Below, piece after piece: positions 9,631 through 15,869 of a DNA stretch of 64,000 nucleotides. This DNA is from Amycolatopsis thermoflava N1165 (GTDB lineage Bacteria > Actinomycetota > Actinomycetes > Mycobacteriales > Pseudonocardiaceae). The notes beneath the pieces were generated by a model. The model was not told where the DNA came from. It did not search any database and saw nothing but the letters and a program-made list of their open reading frames with translations. Both the position numbers and the translations under genes were made by a program. Location: positions 2,889,560 through 2,953,559 of the forward strand of contig NZ_KI421511.1 in NCBI RefSeq assembly GCF_000473265.1, given 5' to 3'. The stretch's first letter is position 1; each line of letters starts with the position of its first letter.

Positions 9631-10632
9631 TCAGCCCAGCAGCGGCGCCTCCTCCAGCGCGCGCCGCACCATCGCCAGGCCCTCCTCCGCCGTGCCGTGG
9701 ATCGTGCAGCCTGCCGCCAGCCGGTGGCCCCCGCCGCCGAGACTGCGGGCCGCCTGGGAGACGTCGATCTTCCCGATCGCCCGGAACGACACCGACCACT
9801 CCCCCGGCGCCTGCTCCTTCAGCACGACCGCGACCTCGGCCTCCCGCGTCGAGCGGATCACGTCCACCACGCCCTCGACCTCCTCCAGCCGCACCGTCGC
9901 GGCCACGTCGGCGGTCACCACGGCGTGCACGAGCCCGAACCCCTGCGCCGACTCCGGCTCCAGCCGCGCGGACGCCAGCACGGTCGACAGCATCGGCAGC
10001 CACGCGAACGGGTGGTCGTCGATGATCTCCCGCGCGAGCCGGTCCGGGTCGACCCCGGCCTCGAGCAGCCGGGCCGCCGCGCGGTGGGTCGACGGCCGCG
10101 CCCGCCGGAAGCCACCCGTGTCGGTGACGAGCCCGGCGTACAGGCACCGCGCGATCGGCTCGTCCAGCGCCACCCCCAGCTCGTCCAGCAGCGCCAGCAC
10201 CAGCACCGCGGTCGCCTCGGCGGTGTCGTCGACCAGGTGCACCGAGCCGTACCGCAGGTTCGACGCGTGGTGGTCGACCACGAGCACCTCGCCGCCGGCG
10301 GCGCGCGTCGCGTCCACCCGGCCGGCCAGCGAACCCAGCCGCGCCGGGCTCGGCGTGTCGAGGCACACCAGCAGCCCCGCCGACGGCGGCACCTCGTCGG
10401 CGGGCACGAACAGGTTGTCGGCGTCCAGGCCGCGCAGGCTTTCCGGCACCTCGGCCGGCTCGGCGAAGGACACGCGCACGGTCGCGCCCCGCTGGTAGAG
10501 CGCGCGGCCGAGGGCCAGCGCGCTGCCGAGCGCGTCGGCGTCCGGGCGGACGTGGGCCAGCAGGGTGACGTCGTTCGCTTCCCGCAGCAGCCCTGCGGCG
10601 CGCGGGAAGTCGAGCTGGGCGGAGGTGCTCAT
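9631..10632 (-). CDS. nrnA: DHH-family phosphoesterase (oligoribonuclease / pAp phosphatase)
   Basis: A 333-residue NrnA-like enzyme that degrades nano-RNA and dephosphorylates pAp. DHH-superfamily metal motifs are visible: HVRPDADALGS near residue 28, CLDTP, VVDHHASN and the VTDTGGFR motif. The C-terminal DHHA1 domain contains SLGGGGHRLAAGC. It normally follows rbfA directly, but more than 4 kb of accessory DNA intervenes here. pAp removal also matters for sulfate activation and sulfotransfer, both encoded elsewhere in the window. Confidence 0.95.
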   Translation of the reverse strand: MSTSAQLDFPRAAGLLREANDVTLLAHVRPDADALGSALALGRALYQRGATVRVSFAEPAEVPESLRGLDADNLFVPADEVPPSAGLLVCLDTPSPARLGSLAGRVDATRAAGGEVLVVDHHASNLRYGSVHLVDDTAEATAVLVLALLDELGVALDEPIARCLYAGLVTDTGGFRRARPSTHRAAARLLEAGVDPDRLAREIIDDHPFAWLPMLSTVLASARLEPESAQGFGLVHAVVTADVAATVRLEEVEGVVDVIRSTREAEVAVVLKEQAPGEWSVSFRAIGKIDVSQAARSLGGGGHRLAAGCTIHGTAEEGLAMVRRALEEAPLLG

Positions 10633-10656
10633 GCGGGCAAGCTACGCTTTTTCCCG

Positions 10657-11691
10657 ATGTTCGACTACGGGATCCTCCTCTACCCCGGCGCCAACCGCGT
10701 CTACGCGGACGCCTCCGCCGGTCTGCTGCGCGCCGAACTGACCGTGTTCGGCGAGGCACTGCGCACGCCGCCGGCCGAGATCGGCGAGCGCCGGATCGGC
10801 GGCGTCACCTACGTCACGTTCACCACCGCGGAGCCGCTGTCCGAAGAGGACCTCCGGCTGCTGTCGAACCTCTCGTCGCTGTACGCGCTGTTCGAGTTCA
10901 GCGGCGATCTGTTGCGCCCGCTGGAGATCGCGCCGCTGGACAAGCTCGACTCCGACCTGCTGACGATCCAGAAGTACCCGGGCAAGACCAACGAGCTGTT
11001 CACCAAACTGCTGCTCAACGTCACACTGCTGTCCCGGTCCCGGCCCACCGAGTTCCTGGACCGGCCGCTGCACGTGGTGGACCCGTTGTGCGGCCGCGGA
11101 ACCACGCTCAACCAGGCGATGATGTACGGCCTGGACGCGACCGGTCTGGACGTCGACAAGCGGGATTTCGAGGCCTACGAACGGTTCATCAAGACCTGGC
11201 TGCGACAGAAGCGCGTCAAGCACAACGCCGACTCGGGTCCGCTTCGGCGGCACAAGCACCGCCTCGGGCAGCGCCTGGAGATCTCCTACGCGCTGGACAA
11301 GGAACGCTGGAAGGCCGGCGACGCGCGCCACGTCACGTTCTTCAACGCCGACACCCTCACCACCGACGAGCTGCTCAAGGCAGGCTCGGCGGACGTCGTG
11401 GTCGCCGACGCGCCCTACGGCGTCCAGCACGGCAGCCACCAGCCCGACGAGCTCGCGCGGAGCCCGCGGGACCTGCTGGCGGCTGCCGTGCCGGTGTGGG
11501 CGCGCGTGCTCAAGCCGGGCGGCGCGCTGGGCCTGAGCTGGAACACGCACGTCGCCAAGCGCGACGAGATCGCCGGGATCCTCGGCCGGGCCGGCCTGGA
11601 AGTCCGCTCCGGCGGGCCGTGGGAGGGGTTCGAGCACCGGGTGGACCAGGCGATCCTGCGGGACCTGATCGTCGCCCGCAAACCCGCCTGA
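10657..11691 (+). CDS. Trm11-like SAM-dependent RNA/DNA methyltransferase
   Basis: A 344-residue protein divergent from nrnA by only 24 bases. The class I methyltransferase domain occupies the C-terminal two thirds: HVVDPLCGRGTTLNQAMMYGLDATGLDVDKRDFEAY is the SAM-binding region. SADVVVADAPYGVQHGS corresponds to the (D/N)PPY catalytic motif, here DAPY. The N-terminal ~110 residues resemble the N-terminal region of TRM11-type guanosine methyltransferases. The start is ATG 10657-10659. The substrate is unproven; tRNA is plausible given the locus. Confidence 0.75.
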   Translation: MFDYGILLYPGANRVYADASAGLLRAELTVFGEALRTPPAEIGERRIGGVTYVTFTTAEPLSEEDLRLLSNLSSLYALFEFSGDLLRPLEIAPLDKLDSDLLTIQKYPGKTNELFTKLLLNVTLLSRSRPTEFLDRPLHVVDPLCGRGTTLNQAMMYGLDATGLDVDKRDFEAYERFIKTWLRQKRVKHNADSGPLRRHKHRLGQRLEISYALDKERWKAGDARHVTFFNADTLTTDELLKAGSADVVVADAPYGVQHGSHQPDELARSPRDLLAAAVPVWARVLKPGGALGLSWNTHVAKRDEIAGILGRAGLEVRSGGPWEGFEHRVDQAILRDLIVARKPA

Positions 11692-11741
11692 TCCCGGCCT
11701 GACACCACACTTCCGGCACAGCGGAACCTTTTCCCTAGCTT

Positions 11742-11755
11742 GCTAGCATGCTAGC
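11742..11755. promoter_or_regulatory. Palindromic operator before the RHH gene
   Basis: GCTAGCATGCTAGC is a perfect 14-bp palindrome ending 8 bases before the GTG start of the ribbon-helix-helix gene; a further CTAGC lies just upstream at 11735. Repeated TAGC half-sites suit an RHH repressor, so autoregulation of the three-gene unit is inferred. Confidence 0.55.
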
Positions 11756-11763
11756 CTCGGCTG

Positions 11764-11940
11764 GTGGGCGACGAGGAAGTCAAGCAGTTCAACGTCTACC
11801 TGCCGGTCGGCCTGATCAAGCAGGTCAAGCACCGTGCCATCGAGTCGGGATCGTCGCTGTCGGCGCTGGTCGCCGACGCGTTGCGGGCCTACCTCGCCGG
11901 CCCATCCGACGGACAGCTGAACGCGCGGAAGGGGAGCTGA
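11764..11940 (+). CDS. Small ribbon-helix-helix (CopG-like) protein
   Basis: A 58-residue protein, [20 protein letters not shown] then [26 protein letters not shown]. The pattern of one beta strand (KQFNVYLP) followed by two helices with a GxSLSxLVxxALRxYL signature is the RHH/CopG fold. The start is GTG 11764-11766, which lies right after a TAGC palindrome. Its TGA is one base before the ATG of the VOC gene, and that gene overlaps the next, so the three form an operon. Antitoxin-like regulators have this fold, but no toxin is adjacent. Confidence 0.75.
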   Translation: MGDEEVKQFNVYLPVGLIKQVKHRAIESGSSLSALVADALRAYLAGPSDGQLNARKGS

Positions 11941-11941
11941 C

Positions 11942-12286
11942 ATGGCCACCGACGGGATCGAGGCGGTGTTCCTGGAAACCCGCAACTGGGGCAGGGCCGC
12001 GAAGTTCTTCCAGTCCCTGGGGTTCACGCTCGACTTCGAGACCGACCACAACTCGGGCCGGCTCCGCAACGGCGACGGCCCGTACGTCTTCATCGCCGAG
12101 GTGCCCGAGGACCGCACGCCGCAGACCCGGATCGTGCTGGCGGTTCCCGACGCGGACGCGTTCGAGCCCGGCCCTGGCGTCGAGATCGTCACCCCGTTCG
12201 AGGACACCCACTACGGCACGCGGGAAGCGACCGTGCGCGACCCGGACGGGCGGCTCTGGTCGCTGCAGGCCCCGGCCGGGAAGTGA
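11942..12286 (+). CDS. VOC (glyoxalase/bleomycin resistance) family protein
   Basis: A 114-residue single-domain protein with the vicinal oxygen chelate pattern: LETRNWGRAAKFFQSLGFTLDFE at the N-terminus, YVFIAEVP in the middle and ATVRDPDGRLWSLQAP at the end. Such proteins act as dioxygenases, glyoxalases or ligand-binding resistance proteins; the class cannot be told here. It overlaps the next gene (GTGA) and follows the RHH gene by one base. Confidence 0.82.
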   Translation: MATDGIEAVFLETRNWGRAAKFFQSLGFTLDFETDHNSGRLRNGDGPYVFIAEVPEDRTPQTRIVLAVPDADAFEPGPGVEIVTPFEDTHYGTREATVRDPDGRLWSLQAPAGK

Positions 12287-13131
12287 CGCCGGTGGAACCG
12301 GACCACACCGCCGTCCGGGTGGCGCTGTGGCGCGCGATGCACCTCGACGTCGACGCCCCGCCACCGGTGTTCCGCGACGACATCGGCCTGCGGCTCGCCG
12401 CGCCGGGCGACGACTGGCGGCGGCGCCCGGACATGGACCCGGACGCCACCCGGAGTTTCCGGGCCGGCGTCGTCGCTCGCGCCCGGTTCGTCGAAGACCT
12501 GGTCCTCGACGAAGCCGGACGCGGCGCCGGCCAGTACGTCGTCCTCGGAGCCGGGCTGGACTCCTTCGCCCAGCGCCGGCCCGAACTCGGCGGCCGGCTC
12601 CGGGTGTTCGAGATCGACCAGCCCGGCACGCAGGCCTGGAAACGGCGGCGGCTGGCCGAACTCGGCTACCCGGTGCCGGACTGGCTCCGGCTGGTGCCGG
12701 TCGACTTCGAAGCCGGTCAGTCCTGGTTGGACCGACTGGTCGCGGCCGGCTTCGATCCGGGCAGGCCCGCCGTCGTCGCCTCGACCGGCGTCTCCATGTA
12801 CCTTGCGAAAGAGACCACCGCCGCCACACTGCGCCAGATCGCCGGGCTCGCCCCGGGATCCACCCTCGCCATGACCTTCCTGCTGCCGGTCGAACTCCTC
12901 GACCACGCGGACCGGCCCGGTCTCCAGGCGAGCACCCGCGGCGCGCGGAACTCCGGCACTCCGTTCGTCAGCTTCTACACCCCGGCGGAGATGCTGACAC
13001 TGGCGCGCGAGGCGGGCTTCGCCCGCGTGCGACACGTGCCGGGGAGCGCGCTCGCCGACCGGTACTTCGCCGGGCGGCCCGACGGGCTGCGGCCGTCGAG
13101 CGGCGAGGACTTCCTGGTGGCGACCACCTGA
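12283..13131 (+). CDS. Class I SAM-dependent methyltransferase (LCMT/PPM family)
   Basis: A 282-residue protein starting at GTG 12283, overlapping the VOC gene stop by 4 bases. The pattern is that of the leucine carboxyl methyltransferase-like family common in mycobacteria and Amycolatopsis: FRAGVVARARFVEDLVL, then QYVVLGAGLDSFAQR (SAM-binding), VFEIDQPGTQAWKRRRL and VASTGVSMYLAKETTAATL. Related enzymes often O-methylate secondary metabolites. The substrate is unknown. Confidence 0.85.
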   Translation: MTPVEPDHTAVRVALWRAMHLDVDAPPPVFRDDIGLRLAAPGDDWRRRPDMDPDATRSFRAGVVARARFVEDLVLDEAGRGAGQYVVLGAGLDSFAQRRPELGGRLRVFEIDQPGTQAWKRRRLAELGYPVPDWLRLVPVDFEAGQSWLDRLVAAGFDPGRPAVVASTGVSMYLAKETTAATLRQIAGLAPGSTLAMTFLLPVELLDHADRPGLQASTRGARNSGTPFVSFYTPAEMLTLAREAGFARVRHVPGSALADRYFAGRPDGLRPSSGEDFLVATT

Positions 13132-13135
13132 ACGA

Positions 13136-13831
13136 TCAGGCCCCGACCACCTGCTCGGCCGGCTCCCCCGTGGCGGCCATGCCCCACAGCATCTCGGCGA
13201 GGTCGGCCGGGTCGACGCGCTCCGGGTCGAAGCCACGGCGGGCGCCGGCCGAGGTGTCGAACAGTTTTTCCGCGTCGCTGTCCCGGATGAGCGCACCGAT
13301 GGTGATCCCGGCCGCGGTGACGCCCGTGCCGGCCAGGTCGGCGCGCAGCGCGAGCACGTAGTTGCGCAGCGAGGCCTGTGCCGCCCCGCCGCCGGCCAGC
13401 ATCGGCTCGGGGTTCTTCGCCGACGAGCCGAACCCGTAGAGCAGCGCACCCGAGCCGCGCTCCAGCATCCCAGGCAGCATCAGCCGCGTCAGCGACACCG
13501 GCGCCAGGACCACGGTCTCGAACACCGCCCGCAGGGTCTCCACATCGAGGTCGCGCACCGGCTTCAGCCGCGCCAGGTCCAGGGAGCCGTTGATCACCGC
13601 GACGTCCACCGGCCCGACGTCCGCCAGCAGCCGGGGGTGCGCGTCGATGTCGTTGAGGTCCGCCGGGAACGCCCGCGCCGCAACGCCTTCCGCGGTCAGC
13701 TCCGCCACGAAGGACGAGAGCCGGTCCGCACGGCGCGCCACCAGCGCGACCTGGTAGCCCTCCTTGCCGAACCGGCGGGCAGTCGCCCGTCCCATGCCCG
13801 GCCCGGCGCCGAAGATCGCGAGTGTCTTCAT
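13136..13831 (-). CDS. SDR family oxidoreductase
   Basis: A 231-residue short-chain dehydrogenase-like protein. The nucleotide-binding motif is GAGPGMGRATARRF at residues ~8-21. The usual Ser-Tyr-Lys triad is not obvious: the region LLYGFGSSAKNPEPMLAGGGAAQASL lacks a clear YxxxK, so it may be an atypical or inactive member. It is divergent from a TetR gene with paired inverted repeats between them, so it is the probable target of that regulator. Confidence 0.8.
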   Translation of the reverse strand: MKTLAIFGAGPGMGRATARRFGKEGYQVALVARRADRLSSFVAELTAEGVAARAFPADLNDIDAHPRLLADVGPVDVAVINGSLDLARLKPVRDLDVETLRAVFETVVLAPVSLTRLMLPGMLERGSGALLYGFGSSAKNPEPMLAGGGAAQASLRNYVLALRADLAGTGVTAAGITIGALIRDSDAEKLFDTSAGARRGFDPERVDPADLAEMLWGMAATGEPAEQVVGA

Positions 13832-13852
13832 GTCGATTCGCCTCCAGAAAAA

Positions 13853-13897
13853 TTGAGGTACCCCTCAAGTTGTAGCTCAAATTGAGGCTGCCCTCAA
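13853..13897. promoter_or_regulatory. Paired TetR operators TTGAGG-N4-CCTCAA
   Basis: Two identical-arm inverted repeats, TTGAGG TACC CCTCAA (13853-13868) and TTGAGG CTGC CCTCAA (13882-13897), centred 29 bases apart in the SDR/TetR divergent region. CTCAAATTGAG lies between. Binding by the adjacent TetR protein is inferred from position and symmetry. Confidence 0.8.
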
Positions 13898-13915
13898 GTT
13901 TCTTATACTGAACGC
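13882..13915 (+). promoter_or_regulatory. Probable leaderless promoter of the TetR gene
   Basis: TTGAGG at 13882-13887 and TATACT at 13904-13909 are separated by 16 bases. The -10 ends only 6 bases before the GTG start at 13916, so the transcript is probably leaderless. The -35 is the left arm of an operator, consistent with autorepression. Confidence 0.5.
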
Positions 13916-14464
13916 GTGACCCGCCCCCTCCGCCGTGACGCCCAGCGCAACCGCGAGCTGCTGGTCGCGGCCGCGCGCGAGGTGTTCGGCGAGAAGGGCC
14001 TGGACGCGCCGCTGGAGGAGATCGCCCGGCGGGCCGGGGTCGCGATCGGGACGCTCTACAACCGGTTTCCCACGCGGATGGACCTGGTGGAGGCGGCGTT
14101 CGGCGGCCTGCTCGACCGCTTGGCCGGCGAGGCCGAGCAGGCGCTGAAGGCGGACGACCCGTGGGACGGGCTGGTCGAGCTGATCGTGCGGATCTGCGAG
14201 CTGCAGACGATCGACCGCGGCATGACCGAACTCTGCACGAGCGTGCTACTCGACGCACCGGGGCTGCGAGCCGCCCGGGAACGCGTCGGTGAGGTGTGCG
14301 AGAAGGTGCTGGCACGCGCCCACGACGCCGGGGTGCTGCGGCCGGACTTCGGGCTCGACGACCTGGCTTTCGCCATCGCGGCCACCACGCGGGCGGCGCC
14401 GCTCGGCGACTGGCGCCGCCATTTGACGTTCCTGCTGGACGGGATCCGGCCTCAGGACACCTGA
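13916..14464 (+). CDS. TetR/AcrR family transcriptional regulator
   Basis: A 182-residue repressor. The N-terminal HTH reads LLVAAAREVFGEKGLDAPLEEIARRAGVAIGTLYNRFPTRMDLVEAAF, a classic TetR DNA-binding domain, followed by a helical ligand domain. It is divergent from an SDR gene and flanked by two TTGAGG-N4-CCTCAA repeats. The ligand is unknown. Confidence 0.92.
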   Translation: MTRPLRRDAQRNRELLVAAAREVFGEKGLDAPLEEIARRAGVAIGTLYNRFPTRMDLVEAAFGGLLDRLAGEAEQALKADDPWDGLVELIVRICELQTIDRGMTELCTSVLLDAPGLRAARERVGEVCEKVLARAHDAGVLRPDFGLDDLAFAIAATTRAAPLGDWRRHLTFLLDGIRPQDT

Positions 14465-14844
14465 GCGGCGGGCATCACGCCGAACTTGCGGGTCACGAAA
14501 CACCAGAACAGCGGCACGGCCTCGTCGACGGGGCGCTCGTCCGCCTCACCGTCGGCGCCCACGTGCTCGACGCGCACCCGGCCGGGCGCGACGGCGGAGC
14601 GCCGCGACCACGGCCCGGACACCACGACCGCACCCCACGGCGCCCGCGGCACCGGCCGGTCGACGACGATCAGGTCACCCAGCGACGTCGTGCCGAGCAG
14701 GACGGTGTTCGCGGCGAGCACGCTGTCCACGACCTCGGACATGGGCCGGTAGACCGGCCGCGCGGCGGCGAGCCGCTGGAACTCCGCGGCGATCTCGGAC
14801 CAGGGCCGGGAGCGGAACGGGTACAGCCATCCCATCGACCTCAC
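14452..14844 (-). CDS. Hypothetical protein
   Basis: A roughly 130-residue protein I do not recognise. I favour GTG at 14842-14844 because GAGGGGG sits 6 bases upstream; an ATG at 14833-14835 (MGWLYPFRSRPW) is also possible. It contains PVYRPMSEVVDSVLAANTVLLGTTSLGDLIVVDRPVPRAPWGAVVVSGPWSRRSA and ends FWCFVTRKFGVMPAAQVS. It overlaps the TetR gene tail-to-tail by 13 bases. There is no clear membrane segment or catalytic motif. Confidence 0.55.
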   Translation of the reverse strand: MRSMGWLYPFRSRPWSEIAAEFQRLAAARPVYRPMSEVVDSVLAANTVLLGTTSLGDLIVVDRPVPRAPWGAVVVSGPWSRRSAVAPGRVRVEHVGADGEADERPVDEAVPLFWCFVTRKFGVMPAAQVS

Positions 14845-14859
14845 GCGGACCCCCTCAGA

Positions 14860-15030
14860 TCGCGTCGCAGCGGCAGTGCTGCGGCAATCCAAGCACCGCC
14901 GGTCAAGGGCGGGCGGGACCATCCCAGTCGCCATCGCGACGCAGCGGCAAGCCAAAGCACCGCGAGCCGAGAGCGAGCGCGGCTACTTCTCGTCGGCCTC
15001 GCGGGAAGCGGCAACTCCGCGACAACCCAC
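14860..15030. repeat. Decayed tandem duplications beside rbfA
   Basis: Related segments recur in the rbfA downstream spacer: GCAGCGGCA...CCAAGCACCG near 14867 and again near 14941, and a weaker copy near 15005. The stretch at 14979-15005 (GCGGCTACTTCTCGTCGG and following) closely resembles the 3' end of rbfA at 15031-15080, including its acidic DE-rich codons and stop. It looks like a partial duplication of the rbfA tail. Confidence 0.45.
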
Positions 15031-15034
15031 GCGG

Positions 15035-15496
15035 TTACTCCTCGTCGGAGTCGTCCTCGTCGGCTTCGCGGGGCTGCTTGTACGGGTCCGGGTCGCCGGC
15101 GTGCTGCGCGGCGGCCGCGCGCCGGGCCAGTTCGGCGTCGGCCTCGCGCGCCTTCGCCAGCAGGTCCTCGATGTGCCGGGCCTCGTCCGGGATGGTGTCC
15201 GCGACGAACGTCAGCGTCGGCGTGAACCGCACCCCGGTGCCCTGCCCGACGCGGCTGCGCAGCACGCCCCGCGCCGACTCCAGCGCGGCGGCCGCGCCCG
15301 GGAAGTCCGGCTTCGACTCGAGGTTCTCCCCCAGCACCGTGTAGTACACGGTCGCGTCGTGCAGGTCCGCGGTGATCTTCGCGTCGGTGATCGTCACGTT
15401 CTTCAACCGCGGGTCCTTGATCTCGTGCTCGATCGCCGACGCCACGATCTGCGAAATCCGTTTGGACAGCCTGCGGGCGCGAGCCGGATCGGCCAT
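15035..15496 (-). CDS. rbfA: 30S ribosome-binding factor A
   Basis: A roughly 153-residue RbfA, which binds the 5' helix of immature 16S rRNA during 30S maturation. Family motifs: [47 protein letters not shown] and [24 protein letters not shown]. The C-terminal acidic tail (DEDDSDEE) is typical of actinobacteria. ATG at 15494-15496 is preferred over the adjoining GTG at 15499. It follows ylxP and infB in the usual order. Confidence 0.97.
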   Translation of the reverse strand: MADPARARRLSKRISQIVASAIEHEIKDPRLKNVTITDAKITADLHDATVYYTVLGENLESKPDFPGAAAALESARGVLRSRVGQGTGVRFTPTLTFVADTIPDEARHIEDLLAKAREADAELARRAAAAQHAGDPDPYKQPREADEDDSDEE

Positions 15497-15508
15497 CACG
15501 CACTCCCC

Positions 15509-15802
15509 TTAGTCTTCTGGCCCGACGAAGCGGCGGTGGGCGGAGAGCAGCTCCAACTCGGGGCGCTGCGCCACCAGCCGCTCACAGCCGTCGAGCACGT
15601 CACGAACATGTGCACCGTCGGCCGCCACCACCGCCACCCCGATCAGGGCTCTGCGGTGCAGGTCGAGGTGGCCTGCCTCGGCGACCGACACCTCGAACCT
15701 GCGGCGGACCTCGGCGATCAGCGGCCGCACCAGCGACCGCTTCTGCTTCAGCGAATGGACGTCACCGAACAGGACGTCGAGCTCGAGCGCACCTACGTAC
15801 AT
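15509..15802 (-). CDS. DUF503 family protein (YlxP-like)
   Basis: A 97-residue YlxP-like protein: MYVGALELDVLFGDVHSLKQKRSLVRPLIAEVRRRFEVSVAEAGHLDLHRRALIGVAVV is the conserved core. It sits between infB and rbfA, where family members are almost always found, so a minor role in translation or ribosome assembly is inferred. Twelve bases separate it from rbfA. Confidence 0.92.
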   Translation of the reverse strand: MYVGALELDVLFGDVHSLKQKRSLVRPLIAEVRRRFEVSVAEAGHLDLHRRALIGVAVVAADGAHVRDVLDGCERLVAQRPELELLSAHRRFVGPED

Positions 15803-15825
15803 CGGTTCCCTGTCCCAGGTGAGGA

Positions 15826-15855
15826 CGCGGGGCCGGTCACCAGACCGGCCCCGCG
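15826..15855 (-). terminator. Hairpin between infB and ylxP
   Basis: A perfect 12-bp stem, CGCGGGGCCGGT (15826-15837) with ACCGGCCCCGCG (15844-15855), and a 6-base loop, lying 14 bases after the infB stop and 23 bases before the ylxP start. It could terminate part of the infB transcripts or act as a processing/stability element inside the operon. Confidence 0.7.
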
Positions 15856-15869
15856 AACCACTACCCGAC

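Noticed and set aside
8993..10759. Long minus-strand frames through the tandem repeat array (Ser-Tyr-Arg-Pro-rich peptides)
   Set aside because: The repeat unit length is not a multiple of three, several frames are open at once, and no start or homology is evident.
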